This document shows positions 1-5,362 of a DNA stretch of 7,745 nt, one piece after another. Below the pieces are notes generated by a model that did not search any database, was not told where the DNA came from, and saw only the letters and a list, made by a program, of their open reading frames with translations. Position 1 is the first letter of the stretch; the number at the start of each line of letters is the position of its first letter. The position numbers and the translations under genes are program-made. Origin of the DNA: Aminipila sp051883075. GTDB lineage: Bacteria; Bacillota; Clostridia; Peptostreptococcales; Anaerovoracaceae. Location of the stretch: the NCBI GenBank assembly GCA_051883075.1, contig JBJETA010000149.1:1-7745 (forward strand), read 5' to 3'.

Positions 1-623
1 AGCGATGATGGAATTTTTTCATTCCAGGATTTAGGCCATAAAATCATAACAGCTATTACAATAAACCCAATGAAGGCGGTATGAAGATCCGGGTTAAAGC
101 CCTCAGTAAAATACGATATAAATTTGGTAATTGCCAAGGCTCCTGTTGACTCAACTCTGAAAAAATTATCCAACTGCCCCAAAGCTATGGTTATCGCAAT
201 ACCTGAAGTAAATCCTGTAATAACCGAAGAAGGAATAAATGAAATCACTCTGCCAAGCTTTAAAATGCCTGCTGCTACAAGCATGATGCCGGCAATAAAA
301 CATGAGATAAGAATACCATCTATTCCATACTTTGCCGCAAGGGTTACAAGTATTGCCGTCATTGCTCCGGTCGGACCGGAAATCTGATACGAAGCTCCTG
401 ACAATGCTCCGATTACAATACCGCCGATTATAGCTGTAACCAGACCTGCTGCCGCAGTCGCACCCGAGCCTACGCCAAACGCAATGGCTAAAGGTAAAGC
501 TACCGCCGCAACGGTAAGACCGGCCATCAGGTCCTTTCCGAACTTTCTTCCGTTATATCCGGTAAACTCTGCTTTTAACTCCGAGGTGTATGATTTTATT
601 AAATTCATTTTAAAAAAGTTCAT
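1..623 (-). CDS. SulP-family (SLC26-like) anion transporter, N-terminal part, cut by the window edge
   Basis: The reverse strand is open from an ATG at 623 to the left edge: 207 full codons and no stop. The translation is a typical bacterial SulP transporter, a membrane carrier for anions such as sulfate, bicarbonate or dicarboxylates. Family landmarks are DLMAGLTVAAVALPLAIAFG (residues 31-50, first helix with its conserved Pro), ISGPTGAMTAIL (81-92) and FIPSSVITGFTSGIAI (129-144). Several hydrophobic helices separate them. Family members are usually 500 residues or more, so over half is missing, including any C-terminal STAS domain; the substrate cannot be told. The start at 623 follows a GAAGGGAAG ribosome binding site at 637-629. 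A second in-frame ATG at 608 lacks one. The gene begins 2 bases after the stop of the DUF308 gene, so translation is probably coupled. It is the third gene of a usp-DUF308-SulP operon. Confidence 0.9.
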   Translation of the reverse strand, partial: MNFFKMNLIKSYTSELKAEFTGYNGRKFGKDLMAGLTVAAVALPLAIAFGVGSGATAAAGLVTAIIGGIVIGALSGASYQISGPTGAMTAILVTLAAKYGIDGILISCFIAGIMLVAAGILKLGRVISFIPSSVITGFTSGIAITIALGQLDNFFRVESTGALAITKFISYFTEGFNPDLHTAFIGFIVIAVMILWPKSWNEKIPSS

Positions 624-625
624 TT

Positions 626-1195
626 TTACTTCCCTTCAATTTTCTGCGTACTTCTCATATATCTCTGTATTGATTTGTTTTTCTTGCTTTTAGGCATCGT
701 AATACCAAACACAAGAGTATTTACCCCCTGTACAAGGAAAATAATACCAACTACAAGTCCTGCTGCAAGTCCGGCAATAATAGGATTTAAAAACGCATAA
801 ATACCTACTGCAACACTCACAATTCCCAGTACAAGCGTCCAGTTCCACATTTTATCTTCCCTGTTTTTCAATGCCAGAGAAAAGGCGATTCCGTTGCATC
901 CCGCAAACAGAAGCCACATACCGAAAAACATGATAATCATCAAATCCGTTGCAAGCTGATTTGACAGAACCACAATGCCGAGAATGACAGATACCATCGC
1001 CTCCGCAAGGTTCCATTCAAGTCCCTCAGGCTGTTCTTTTCTCCTAAAAAACGCAAGAGCCGAAATCAGGCCCTTAATAATCATAACTATACCCAACACA
1101 AAAGCCAGCGCCGTAAATGCCGCTCCCTGATTTGCAACACACCACAAACCGGTAAGCACCAACAGAACGCCGGTTATTATTGTCAATATTCTCAT
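626..1195 (-). CDS. DUF308/HdeD-like six-helix membrane protein
   Basis: A 189-residue integral membrane protein with about six hydrophobic helices, near residues 3-21, 26-50, 64-80, 83-108, 118-137 and 139-166. They form three similar pairs: each repeat has a Gly-rich first helix, a short Asn/Gln turn (NQGA, NQLA, NPII) and a second helix. That is the layout of the DUF308 (HdeD-like) family. HdeD of Escherichia coli is tied to acid resistance, but most relatives have no known biochemical role and I infer none here. The C-terminal 20 residues are basic and probably cytosolic. I chose ATG 1195, preceded by GGAGGT at 1211-1206. A GTG in the same frame at 1222 would add nine residues, but it overlaps the stop of the upstream gene and would place that ribosome binding site inside the coding region. 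The gene sits between usp (23-base gap) and sulP (2-base gap). Confidence 0.85.
   Translation of the reverse strand: MRILTIITGVLLVLTGLWCVANQGAAFTALAFVLGIVMIIKGLISALAFFRRKEQPEGLEWNLAEAMVSVILGIVVLSNQLATDLMIIMFFGMWLLFAGCNGIAFSLALKNREDKMWNWTLVLGIVSVAVGIYAFLNPIIAGLAAGLVVGIIFLVQGVNTLVFGITMPKSKKNKSIQRYMRSTQKIEGK
629..637 (-). promoter_or_regulatory. Ribosome binding site of the SulP gene, inside the end of the DUF308 gene
   Basis: GAAGGGAAG at 637-629 lies in the last codons of the DUF308 gene, whose TAA (628-626) follows at once. The SulP ATG is at 623. Ribosomes finishing DUF308 therefore stop on this site, the standard layout for translational coupling. It also favours ATG 623 over ATG 608. Confidence 0.75.
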
Positions 1196-1205
1196 ATAAA
1201 AAACT

Positions 1206-1211
1206 ACCTCC
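1206..1211 (-). promoter_or_regulatory. Ribosome binding site that decides the DUF308 start
   Basis: GGAGGT at 1211-1206 stands 10 bases before ATG 1195. It falls inside the coding region if the upstream GTG (1222) were used, so it supports the shorter 189-residue protein. Confidence 0.75.
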
Positions 1212-1218
1212 GTTATCT

Positions 1219-1602
1219 TCACTCTGCTGCCGGAACGGTAATGACCTCTGCTTTTCCGCCGATTTTTGCTTCAAAGTCATTGGCAACATTGAATTCCGTT
1301 TTTATCTTTCCGGACTCACCAAGCACAACATGAGTGATATTATTTTTATCAATCAGATCTATGAGAGTTTCTGCGACATGATTTGATCTTACTACAGTAA
1401 GATTTGCACCGTATTCCAAAGCTTTTTCATATAAATACTCCAAAGCTTCTCCCTCCTGTTTGTTTCCCAAAAACTTAAACTGATAGTGTGCAACATGAAT
1501 AATGTACAGCTCGCCCTCTTCATCGCCCAGGAACTCATGTCCGTACTTTATCAAACGCTCACAATTTTTCTGCTGTGTAACACACACCATAACATTTTTC
1601 AT
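1219..1602 (-). CDS. Universal stress protein (UspA-like, KdpD-type domain), small
   Basis: A soluble 127-residue protein with the alternating strand-helix pattern of the Usp fold. The opening MKNVMVCVTQQKNCERLI (residues 1-18) resembles the Usp-like domain inside KdpD sensor kinases (VCVS/T...SERLIR), followed by ELYIIHVAH (31-39), ANLTVVRS (66-73) and THVVLGESG (90-98). The nucleotide-binding signature of ATP-binding Usp proteins (GxxG, nine residues, then G-S/T) is only partly present: G95-E-S-G98 is there, but no Gly-Ser/Thr follows at the right distance. ATP binding is therefore doubtful. At 127 residues it is slightly shorter than the usual 140-150. ATG 1602 follows AAGGGGG at 1619-1613. 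It is first in an operon with DUF308 and SulP genes. Some SulP transporters carry Usp domains as fusions, so a role in regulating the transporter is an inference from context. Confidence 0.85.
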   Translation of the reverse strand: MKNVMVCVTQQKNCERLIKYGHEFLGDEEGELYIIHVAHYQFKFLGNKQEGEALEYLYEKALEYGANLTVVRSNHVAETLIDLIDKNNITHVVLGESGKIKTEFNVANDFEAKIGGKAEVITVPAAE

Positions 1603-1652
1603 TTTAATAATTCCCCCTTAACGCGGCAATCCAAAAAAATATTCCTTTACAC

Positions 1653-1664
1653 GCTATCAATAGC
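1653..1664. promoter_or_regulatory. 12-bp palindrome at the predicted start of the usp operon transcript
   Basis: GCTATCAATAGC is a 5-bp perfect inverted repeat with a 2-base centre. It begins where transcription from the TATAAT at 1676-1671 should start, a repressor-like position, and may be an operator. A chance palindrome of this size is possible. Confidence 0.35.
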
Positions 1665-1670
1665 CATTAA

Positions 1671-1699
1671 ATTATACACTAGTTTTTTGAATTTTTCTA
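1671..1699 (-). promoter_or_regulatory. Promoter of the usp-DUF308-SulP operon
   Basis: On the minus strand a perfect -10 box TATAAT (1676-1671) lies 17 bases from TAGAAA (1699-1694), which matches four of six -35 bases. Transcription would start near 1664, giving a leader of about 60 bases. The perfect -10 and exact spacing make it the likely sigma-A promoter. Confidence 0.65.
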
Positions 1700-1728
1700 G
1701 TATAAAATACAAGTATCGTATTTTATAC
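1700..1728. promoter_or_regulatory. Perfect 11-bp inverted repeat in the divergent usp/dinB promoter region
   Basis: GTATAAAATAC (1700-1710) and GTATTTTATAC (1718-1728) are exact reverse complements around a 7-base centre. Each arm is itself a small GTAT-N3-ATAC dyad. The element abuts the -35 box of the usp operon on one side and the AGGAGG of dinB on the other, and covers the best dinB -10 candidate. That suits a protein operator that could repress dinB. If transcribed, it would form an AU-rich hairpin just before the ribosome binding site without covering it. The binding protein is unknown. Confidence 0.6.
1701..1706 (+). promoter_or_regulatory. Candidate -10 box for dinB, with no good -35
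   Basis: TATAAA matches five of six -10 bases and would give a leader of about 25 bases. No convincing -35 stands 16-18 bases ahead (sequence there is ACTAGT-like). TTGAAT at 1687-1692 has no good partner downstream. The dinB promoter is thus weak, activator-dependent or misplaced by me. Confidence 0.35.
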
Positions 1729-1734
1729 AGGAGG
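1729..1734 (+). promoter_or_regulatory. Ribosome binding site of dinB
   Basis: A full AGGAGG begins directly after the inverted repeat and ends 4 bases before ATG 1739, a slightly short spacing. It fixes the dinB start. Confidence 0.8.
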
Positions 1735-1738
1735 AACC

Positions 1739-3004
1739 ATGTTGAGCGGCATATCGGACAGGACCATCATACATTGTGATATGAACAGTTTTTTTGCTTC
1801 TGTAGAGCTTCTTTCAAGACCTGATTTAAAAAATGTTCCCATGGCGGTAAGCGGAAGCCCTGAAAACAGACACGGCATCATACTCGCAAAAAATGAGCTT
1901 GCGAAAAAATGCGGTGTAGTAACTGCAGAAACCATATGGTCAGCGAAGAAAAAATGTCCCTCACTTCAGCTTGTACCTCCTCATCACAATAAATACAAAG
2001 AATATTCCGCTCTTATAAACAAAATTTACTACAGATATACCGACATGGTCGAACCTTTCAGCATAGATGAATCCTGGCTTGATGTAACAGGCAGTCTGAA
2101 GCTGTTCGGAAGCGGCAGGCAAATAGCAGATCAAATCAGGGAGACTGTAAAAAAAGAACTGGGGCTCACCCTTTCCGCAGGTGTATCTTTCAATAAGATT
2201 TTTGCGAAAATGGGAAGTGATTACAAAAAACCGGATGCCACAACGGTCATTACCAGAGAAAACTATAAGAAACTGCTGTGGCCCATGGATATAGCTGATA
2301 TGTTTTTTGTAGGCTCCGCAACCGCCTTGAAGCTGAAAAAAGCAGGAATTAATACTATAGGTGAGCTTGCAATGTCCGAAAAAGCGGTTCTTCACGGACT
2401 TCTCGGAAAACACGGTGACCAGCTTTATGAATATGCAAACGGCCTTGACACCAGTCCCGTCTCCTACTCTTACGAAAAGCAGAAAATCAAATCAGTGGGC
2501 AACGGTATGACTTTTAAACGCAACCTTACAACAAAATCCGATATTGAAACAGCTGTCCGTTCACTGTCAGATACCGTTTCCGGCCGTTTAAGGAAATACG
2601 ACATGAAAGCCCGCGGCATAAAGGTTGATATAAAAGACCCCTATTTCAAAAATATTTCGCGCCAGAAGCAGCTCGATTTATCTACCAATATAACCGATGA
2701 AATACACAACGCAGCCATGGACATTATACTGGCATCATGGACTATAGGAAATCCCATCAGGCTTCTGACAATAACAGGAATTAATCTGGAAGATGATTTT
2801 TCAGAAGAACAGCTGAGTCTTTTTTCTGCAGATACCGCTGTCCGTGAGAAAAGTGCCGGTCTGGACAGAGCCATGGACTCCATACGCAGCCGGTTCGGCG
2901 GTTCTGCCATAACCTTTGGCTCAGTTATCAACAACGATATCGGAATAAGCTCCGACACGGAATATTCAGAGGATGGCGGAGCCAACAAAGGTCCAAAAAA
3001 CTGA
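1739..3004 (+). CDS. dinB: Y-family DNA polymerase (DNA polymerase IV type, DinB)
   Basis: A 421-residue translesion polymerase that copies past damaged bases without proofreading. Palm and fingers cover about residues 8-180. The first catalytic Asp is D14 in HCDMNSFFASVE, with F19 at the steric-gate position that excludes ribonucleotides. The second motif is SIDES (108-112), giving D110 and E111. SAGVSFNKIFAKMGSDYKKP (146-165) is the family's conserved palm segment. The thumb with its helix-hairpin-helix region lies near 185-235 and the little-finger domain near 240-350. QLSLF (358-362) is a consensus sliding-clamp binding motif, here internal, followed by a tail with LDRAMDSIRSRFG (375-387). 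The triphosphate-contact motif usually written YxAR reads ELAK (53-56), so Tyr becomes Glu and Arg becomes Lys. Start ATG 1739 lies 4 bases after AGGAGG (1729-1734). The gene is monocistronic, ends in a strong terminator and has no LexA-type box in its leader. Confidence 0.95.
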   Translation: MLSGISDRTIIHCDMNSFFASVELLSRPDLKNVPMAVSGSPENRHGIILAKNELAKKCGVVTAETIWSAKKKCPSLQLVPPHHNKYKEYSALINKIYYRYTDMVEPFSIDESWLDVTGSLKLFGSGRQIADQIRETVKKELGLTLSAGVSFNKIFAKMGSDYKKPDATTVITRENYKKLLWPMDIADMFFVGSATALKLKKAGINTIGELAMSEKAVLHGLLGKHGDQLYEYANGLDTSPVSYSYEKQKIKSVGNGMTFKRNLTTKSDIETAVRSLSDTVSGRLRKYDMKARGIKVDIKDPYFKNISRQKQLDLSTNITDEIHNAAMDIILASWTIGNPIRLLTITGINLEDDFSEEQLSLFSADTAVREKSAGLDRAMDSIRSRFGGSAITFGSVINNDIGISSDTEYSEDGGANKGPKN

Positions 3005-3069
3005 AAAGCGTATGCACAGGTTCTTTCGGCATAACCTGCCGTAAACCTTTTGCATACGCTTTGTTTTTT
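3005..3069. terminator. Large bidirectional terminator between dinB and the GGDEF-EAL gene
   Basis: A perfect 12-bp stem pairs AAAGCGTATGCA (3005-3016) with TGCATACGCTTT (3051-3062). Inside it, AGGTT (3018-3022) pairs with AACCT (3044-3048), then CGGCA (3027-3031) with TGCCG (3037-3041) around loop TAACC. On the plus strand GTTTTTT follows; on the minus strand the stem is followed by T-rich sequence including TTTTTT. It begins right after the dinB stop codon and lies 18 bases beyond the other gene's stop, so it should serve both convergent genes. Confidence 0.9.
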
Positions 3070-3080
3070 ATTTACAATAC

Positions 3081-5099
3081 TTATGAAGAAATGTTTGCCG
3101 GTGCATCATTTTCTTCCATGTATGACATTTTTCTTATTCCTGCTTTTTTCTTATTGTACGCCGAAATCTGAGCCGTAGCTATTGCCAGCATCTTAGGAGG
3201 TGCCGATGACGGCCTTGCAAGATGATATCCCTGCAGATAATCGACACCTATGTCTATCAGGGTAAACATATCTTCGGGCTTTTCAATGCCCTCAGCAATA
3301 ACCTTGATTCCCCTCTGATGTGCAAACGCAACCAGCCCCTCTACAAATTTATGACGGTTGTCATCACGGTACAGGTTCTGTGTTATTGAAATGTCCACTT
3401 TAAGGTATTCCGGTGCAATATCGGTTATGGCTTCATCACTGTATGAACCTGTGCCAAAATCAGCTATTGCCACTTCACCGCCCCACTCAGATATAAAAGC
3501 CTGCTTCATTTTCGTGTATTCTATGTTTGCATTTCCCGCATTGCTCAAATCCAGCACAACCTGCTTAAGAAGATGACAATAATTTCTTCTGATCTGATTC
3601 ATATCATCAACATCCAGTGCCTGATCGGATATGGAATTTATAAACAGCTTTACAGTAGGCTTTGCCCTAAGTTCATCAAAGGCACTCAGAGCCTCATTCC
3701 ATGTCATTTTCTCTATCTCATAAAGCTCCATCTGTGATTTTGACAAATCAAACAGCTGCTTAGGGCTCTTTATCATCGGATGCTTTGACTTCAGCAATGC
3801 CTCATAAGCAAATATGTCACCGGTCTGTGCATCAACTATAGGTTGGAAGGTATATTCAAATTCCTTTTTATTAATGAAAGATCTGATAAGTCCCGAAGTG
3901 CCCTTAAGCTTTGTATTATTTTCATAGTCCACAAGGGAAAACTCTGCAAAGCCCCCTTTTCCGCCTTTTTTTACGGTATACATAGCAAAATCAGAGTAAT
4001 TTATAAGTCTCATATACGATTCCGAATCTTCAGGATACCATGCAACACCGCCTGAGGCACTCAGCCTCATGGTGTCTCCGTCAGGCAGCACCAGCAGCTT
4101 CTTTCCTACAGTTATATTTATATTTACGATTATATCGCGGATTTCTTTTTTTGATTCAAAGCCGTAAACAAACACAACAAACTCATCTCCGCCAAATCTG
4201 GAAATAAGGGCATTTTTTCCGCAGGCCTCATTTAATGCCGCTGCCATGCTTCTCAGGTATTCATCACCGTAATAATGTCCGTAATTGTCATTTATATGCT
4301 TAAGATTGTCAAGGTCTATGGAAAACATTGCTCCCACCTTAACTGCCTCACGGTCGCTCAAAAGCTTCTGCATCTTCGCATGGAAAGCACGCCTGTTGAA
4401 AAGGCTTGTCAGAACATCATAATCTCTCTCAAATTCCATCTTGTTTTTATTCAGCATCTCTTCAGAGACATCTTCAAACAATCCGAATATTTTTCCGTCT
4501 CCCGTTACGGTTGTCATTCTTACCCATTTTGAATACTGTGAATCACCTTCAATATGATAGTACTTATGCGTTGCAGTAGAATAGTTTGGGGCATAGTATT
4601 TTTTCAGTTTGGAAAGCTTTGCCTCAAAGACATTCATAGGTATAAATCCATTTATTTTCACAGACTCATCAGGCTCACACAGCATTTCAAACAACTGCTT
4701 TGTTATATATACTTCGTTTCTGTTTTCATATATCTCAAATATTGCCATGGTCTTTCCTGCTACTTCAAGCATATTTGAAACCTTTGATGTGGCATCCTTG
4801 GAAATCTCACTGAACTGTGCCCTTACATTGTTCAGGAACACATACGCACAGCCAAAAGCAAGCAAAAATCCCACAGCTACTGTAATAACTGCGGTTGCAT
4901 ATAACTCCGTTTTATTTATGGTTATTTCTCCCAGAGAGAAATACTTTCCCATTTTTGCAGATGCTGTAAACACCACAAGCTGTACCGCAGCAATGGCAAG
5001 CAACACTGCCGTCAGTTTGAAAGTAAGTTTTTTTCTGGCAAAGAACTCTTCGGGATTTGTCCCTTTATTTTGTTTTGAGGCAGAATGCGTCTTCATCAT
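3081..5099 (-). CDS. Membrane-bound PAS-GGDEF-EAL cyclic-di-GMP protein with a degenerate EAL domain
   Basis: A 672-residue signalling protein. Two transmembrane helices (about 29-48 and 67-89) flank a short outside loop. A PAS-like sensor (about 110-217) ends in FEDVSEE. The GGDEF domain (about 226-387) opens with DVLTSLFNRRAF, carries metal ligand D262 in SIDLDNLKHIND and has an intact GGDEF (303-307), so cyclic-di-GMP synthesis is expected. The inhibitory RxxD site upstream of it is missing (GKNA, 294-297). The EAL domain (about 404-640) keeps E433 (EALLK), N488, D547, K567, E603 and Q623. It has N520 where the family has the Glu of the TE motif, and A546 for the first Asp of DDFG. Both normally bind catalytic metal, so phosphodiesterase activity is probably lost. 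The start is ATG 5099 after GGAAGG (5113-5108); GTG 5108 overlaps that site. The gene has its own promoter and is convergent with dinB. Confidence 0.92.
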   Translation of the reverse strand: MMKTHSASKQNKGTNPEEFFARKKLTFKLTAVLLAIAAVQLVVFTASAKMGKYFSLGEITINKTELYATAVITVAVGFLLAFGCAYVFLNNVRAQFSEISKDATSKVSNMLEVAGKTMAIFEIYENRNEVYITKQLFEMLCEPDESVKINGFIPMNVFEAKLSKLKKYYAPNYSTATHKYYHIEGDSQYSKWVRMTTVTGDGKIFGLFEDVSEEMLNKNKMEFERDYDVLTSLFNRRAFHAKMQKLLSDREAVKVGAMFSIDLDNLKHINDNYGHYYGDEYLRSMAAALNEACGKNALISRFGGDEFVVFVYGFESKKEIRDIIVNINITVGKKLLVLPDGDTMRLSASGGVAWYPEDSESYMRLINYSDFAMYTVKKGGKGGFAEFSLVDYENNTKLKGTSGLIRSFINKKEFEYTFQPIVDAQTGDIFAYEALLKSKHPMIKSPKQLFDLSKSQMELYEIEKMTWNEALSAFDELRAKPTVKLFINSISDQALDVDDMNQIRRNYCHLLKQVVLDLSNAGNANIEYTKMKQAFISEWGGEVAIADFGTGSYSDEAITDIAPEYLKVDISITQNLYRDDNRHKFVEGLVAFAHQRGIKVIAEGIEKPEDMFTLIDIGVDYLQGYHLARPSSAPPKMLAIATAQISAYNKKKAGIRKMSYMEENDAPANISS

Positions 5100-5107
5100 C
5101 AATCTCA

Positions 5108-5113
5108 CCTTCC
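5108..5113 (-). promoter_or_regulatory. Ribosome binding site that decides the GGDEF-EAL start
   Basis: GGAAGG at 5113-5108 precedes ATG 5099 by 8 bases. The GTG at 5108 shares its last base, so it cannot be served by this site. Confidence 0.65.
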
Positions 5114-5195
5114 GAGTTTCTCTTTAAACCGTTAAGATACCCGCCTACGCACGTCAAAACACCTTTACACTACGATTTATCTAACAATCTTTCTC

Positions 5196-5224
5196 ATTAT
5201 ATACCATTTAAAGGGAATATACAA
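5196..5224 (-). promoter_or_regulatory. Promoter of the GGDEF-EAL gene
   Basis: On the minus strand TTGTAT (5224-5219, the conserved TTG of the -35 box) lies 17 bases from a perfect TATAAT (5201-5196). The predicted start near 5189 gives a leader of about 90 bases. I compared that leader with cyclic-di-GMP riboswitch consensus features and saw no match. Confidence 0.65.
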
Positions 5225-5252
5225 ATAAAAAAATCTTTAGATTTTATTATTT
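5223..5252. repeat. AT-rich 14-bp imperfect inverted repeat between two divergent promoters
   Basis: The arms 5223-5236 and 5239-5252 pair at 13 of 14 positions around a 2-base centre; the core is AAAATCT-TT-AGATTTT. It overlaps by two bases and then extends upstream of the -35 box of the GGDEF-EAL promoter, where it could be an AT-rich UP element or an operator. With sequence this AT-rich, chance contributes. Confidence 0.45.
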
Positions 5253-5294
5253 CGGACAGCGTGTATATTTTTCTTTTCCGGCTGCTGTTTATGT

Positions 5295-5323
5295 TTGACA
5301 ACGGTCTTATTTAAAAATATAAT
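5295..5323 (+). promoter_or_regulatory. Perfect-consensus sigma-A promoter of the helicase gene
   Basis: TTGACA (5295-5300), a 17-base spacer and TATAAT (5318-5323) match the consensus at every position. Transcription should start near 5330, giving a short leader of about 33 bases. Strong constitutive expression is expected unless repressed. Confidence 0.9.
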
Positions 5324-5352
5324 CAGATATGTTATGCATTTAAAAATGAAAT

Positions 5353-5356
5353 GAGG
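5353..5356 (+). promoter_or_regulatory. Ribosome binding site that decides the helicase start
   Basis: GAGG lies 6 bases before ATG 5363. It overlaps the upstream in-frame ATG at 5351, arguing against that start. A two-codon frame, ATG AAA TGA (5346-5354), also ends in this site. Confidence 0.65.
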
Positions 5357-5362
5357 AAACTG

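Noticed and set aside
124..693. Plus-strand open frames over the SulP and DUF308 genes
   Set aside because: The minus strand gives strong SulP and DUF308 matches; the plus-strand translations look like no family and lack suitable ribosome binding sites.
1196..1222. Longer DUF308 start at GTG 1222
   Set aside because: It overlaps the usp stop codon, and the clear GGAGGT at 1211-1206 points to ATG 1195.
1734..1744. GAAC-CAT-GTTG near the dinB start as a LexA (SOS) box
   Set aside because: The Firmicute box needs GAAC-N4-GTTC. Here the gap is three bases, the last base is wrong and the site overlaps the start codon.
4609..5127. 172-codon plus-strand open frame opposite the GGDEF-EAL gene
   Set aside because: It is fully antisense to the well-supported N-terminal, PAS and membrane regions, has no family resemblance, and is explained as a shadow of that gene.
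5100..5190. Possible cyclic-di-GMP riboswitch in the leader of the GGDEF-EAL gene
   Set aside because: The leader has no recognisable GEMM-I or class II conserved blocks and only weak short pairings; the idea rested on gene function alone.
5351..5362. Longer helicase start at ATG 5351 (adds MRKL)
   Set aside because: No ribosome binding site precedes it, and the GAGG used for ATG 5363 would fall inside the coding region.
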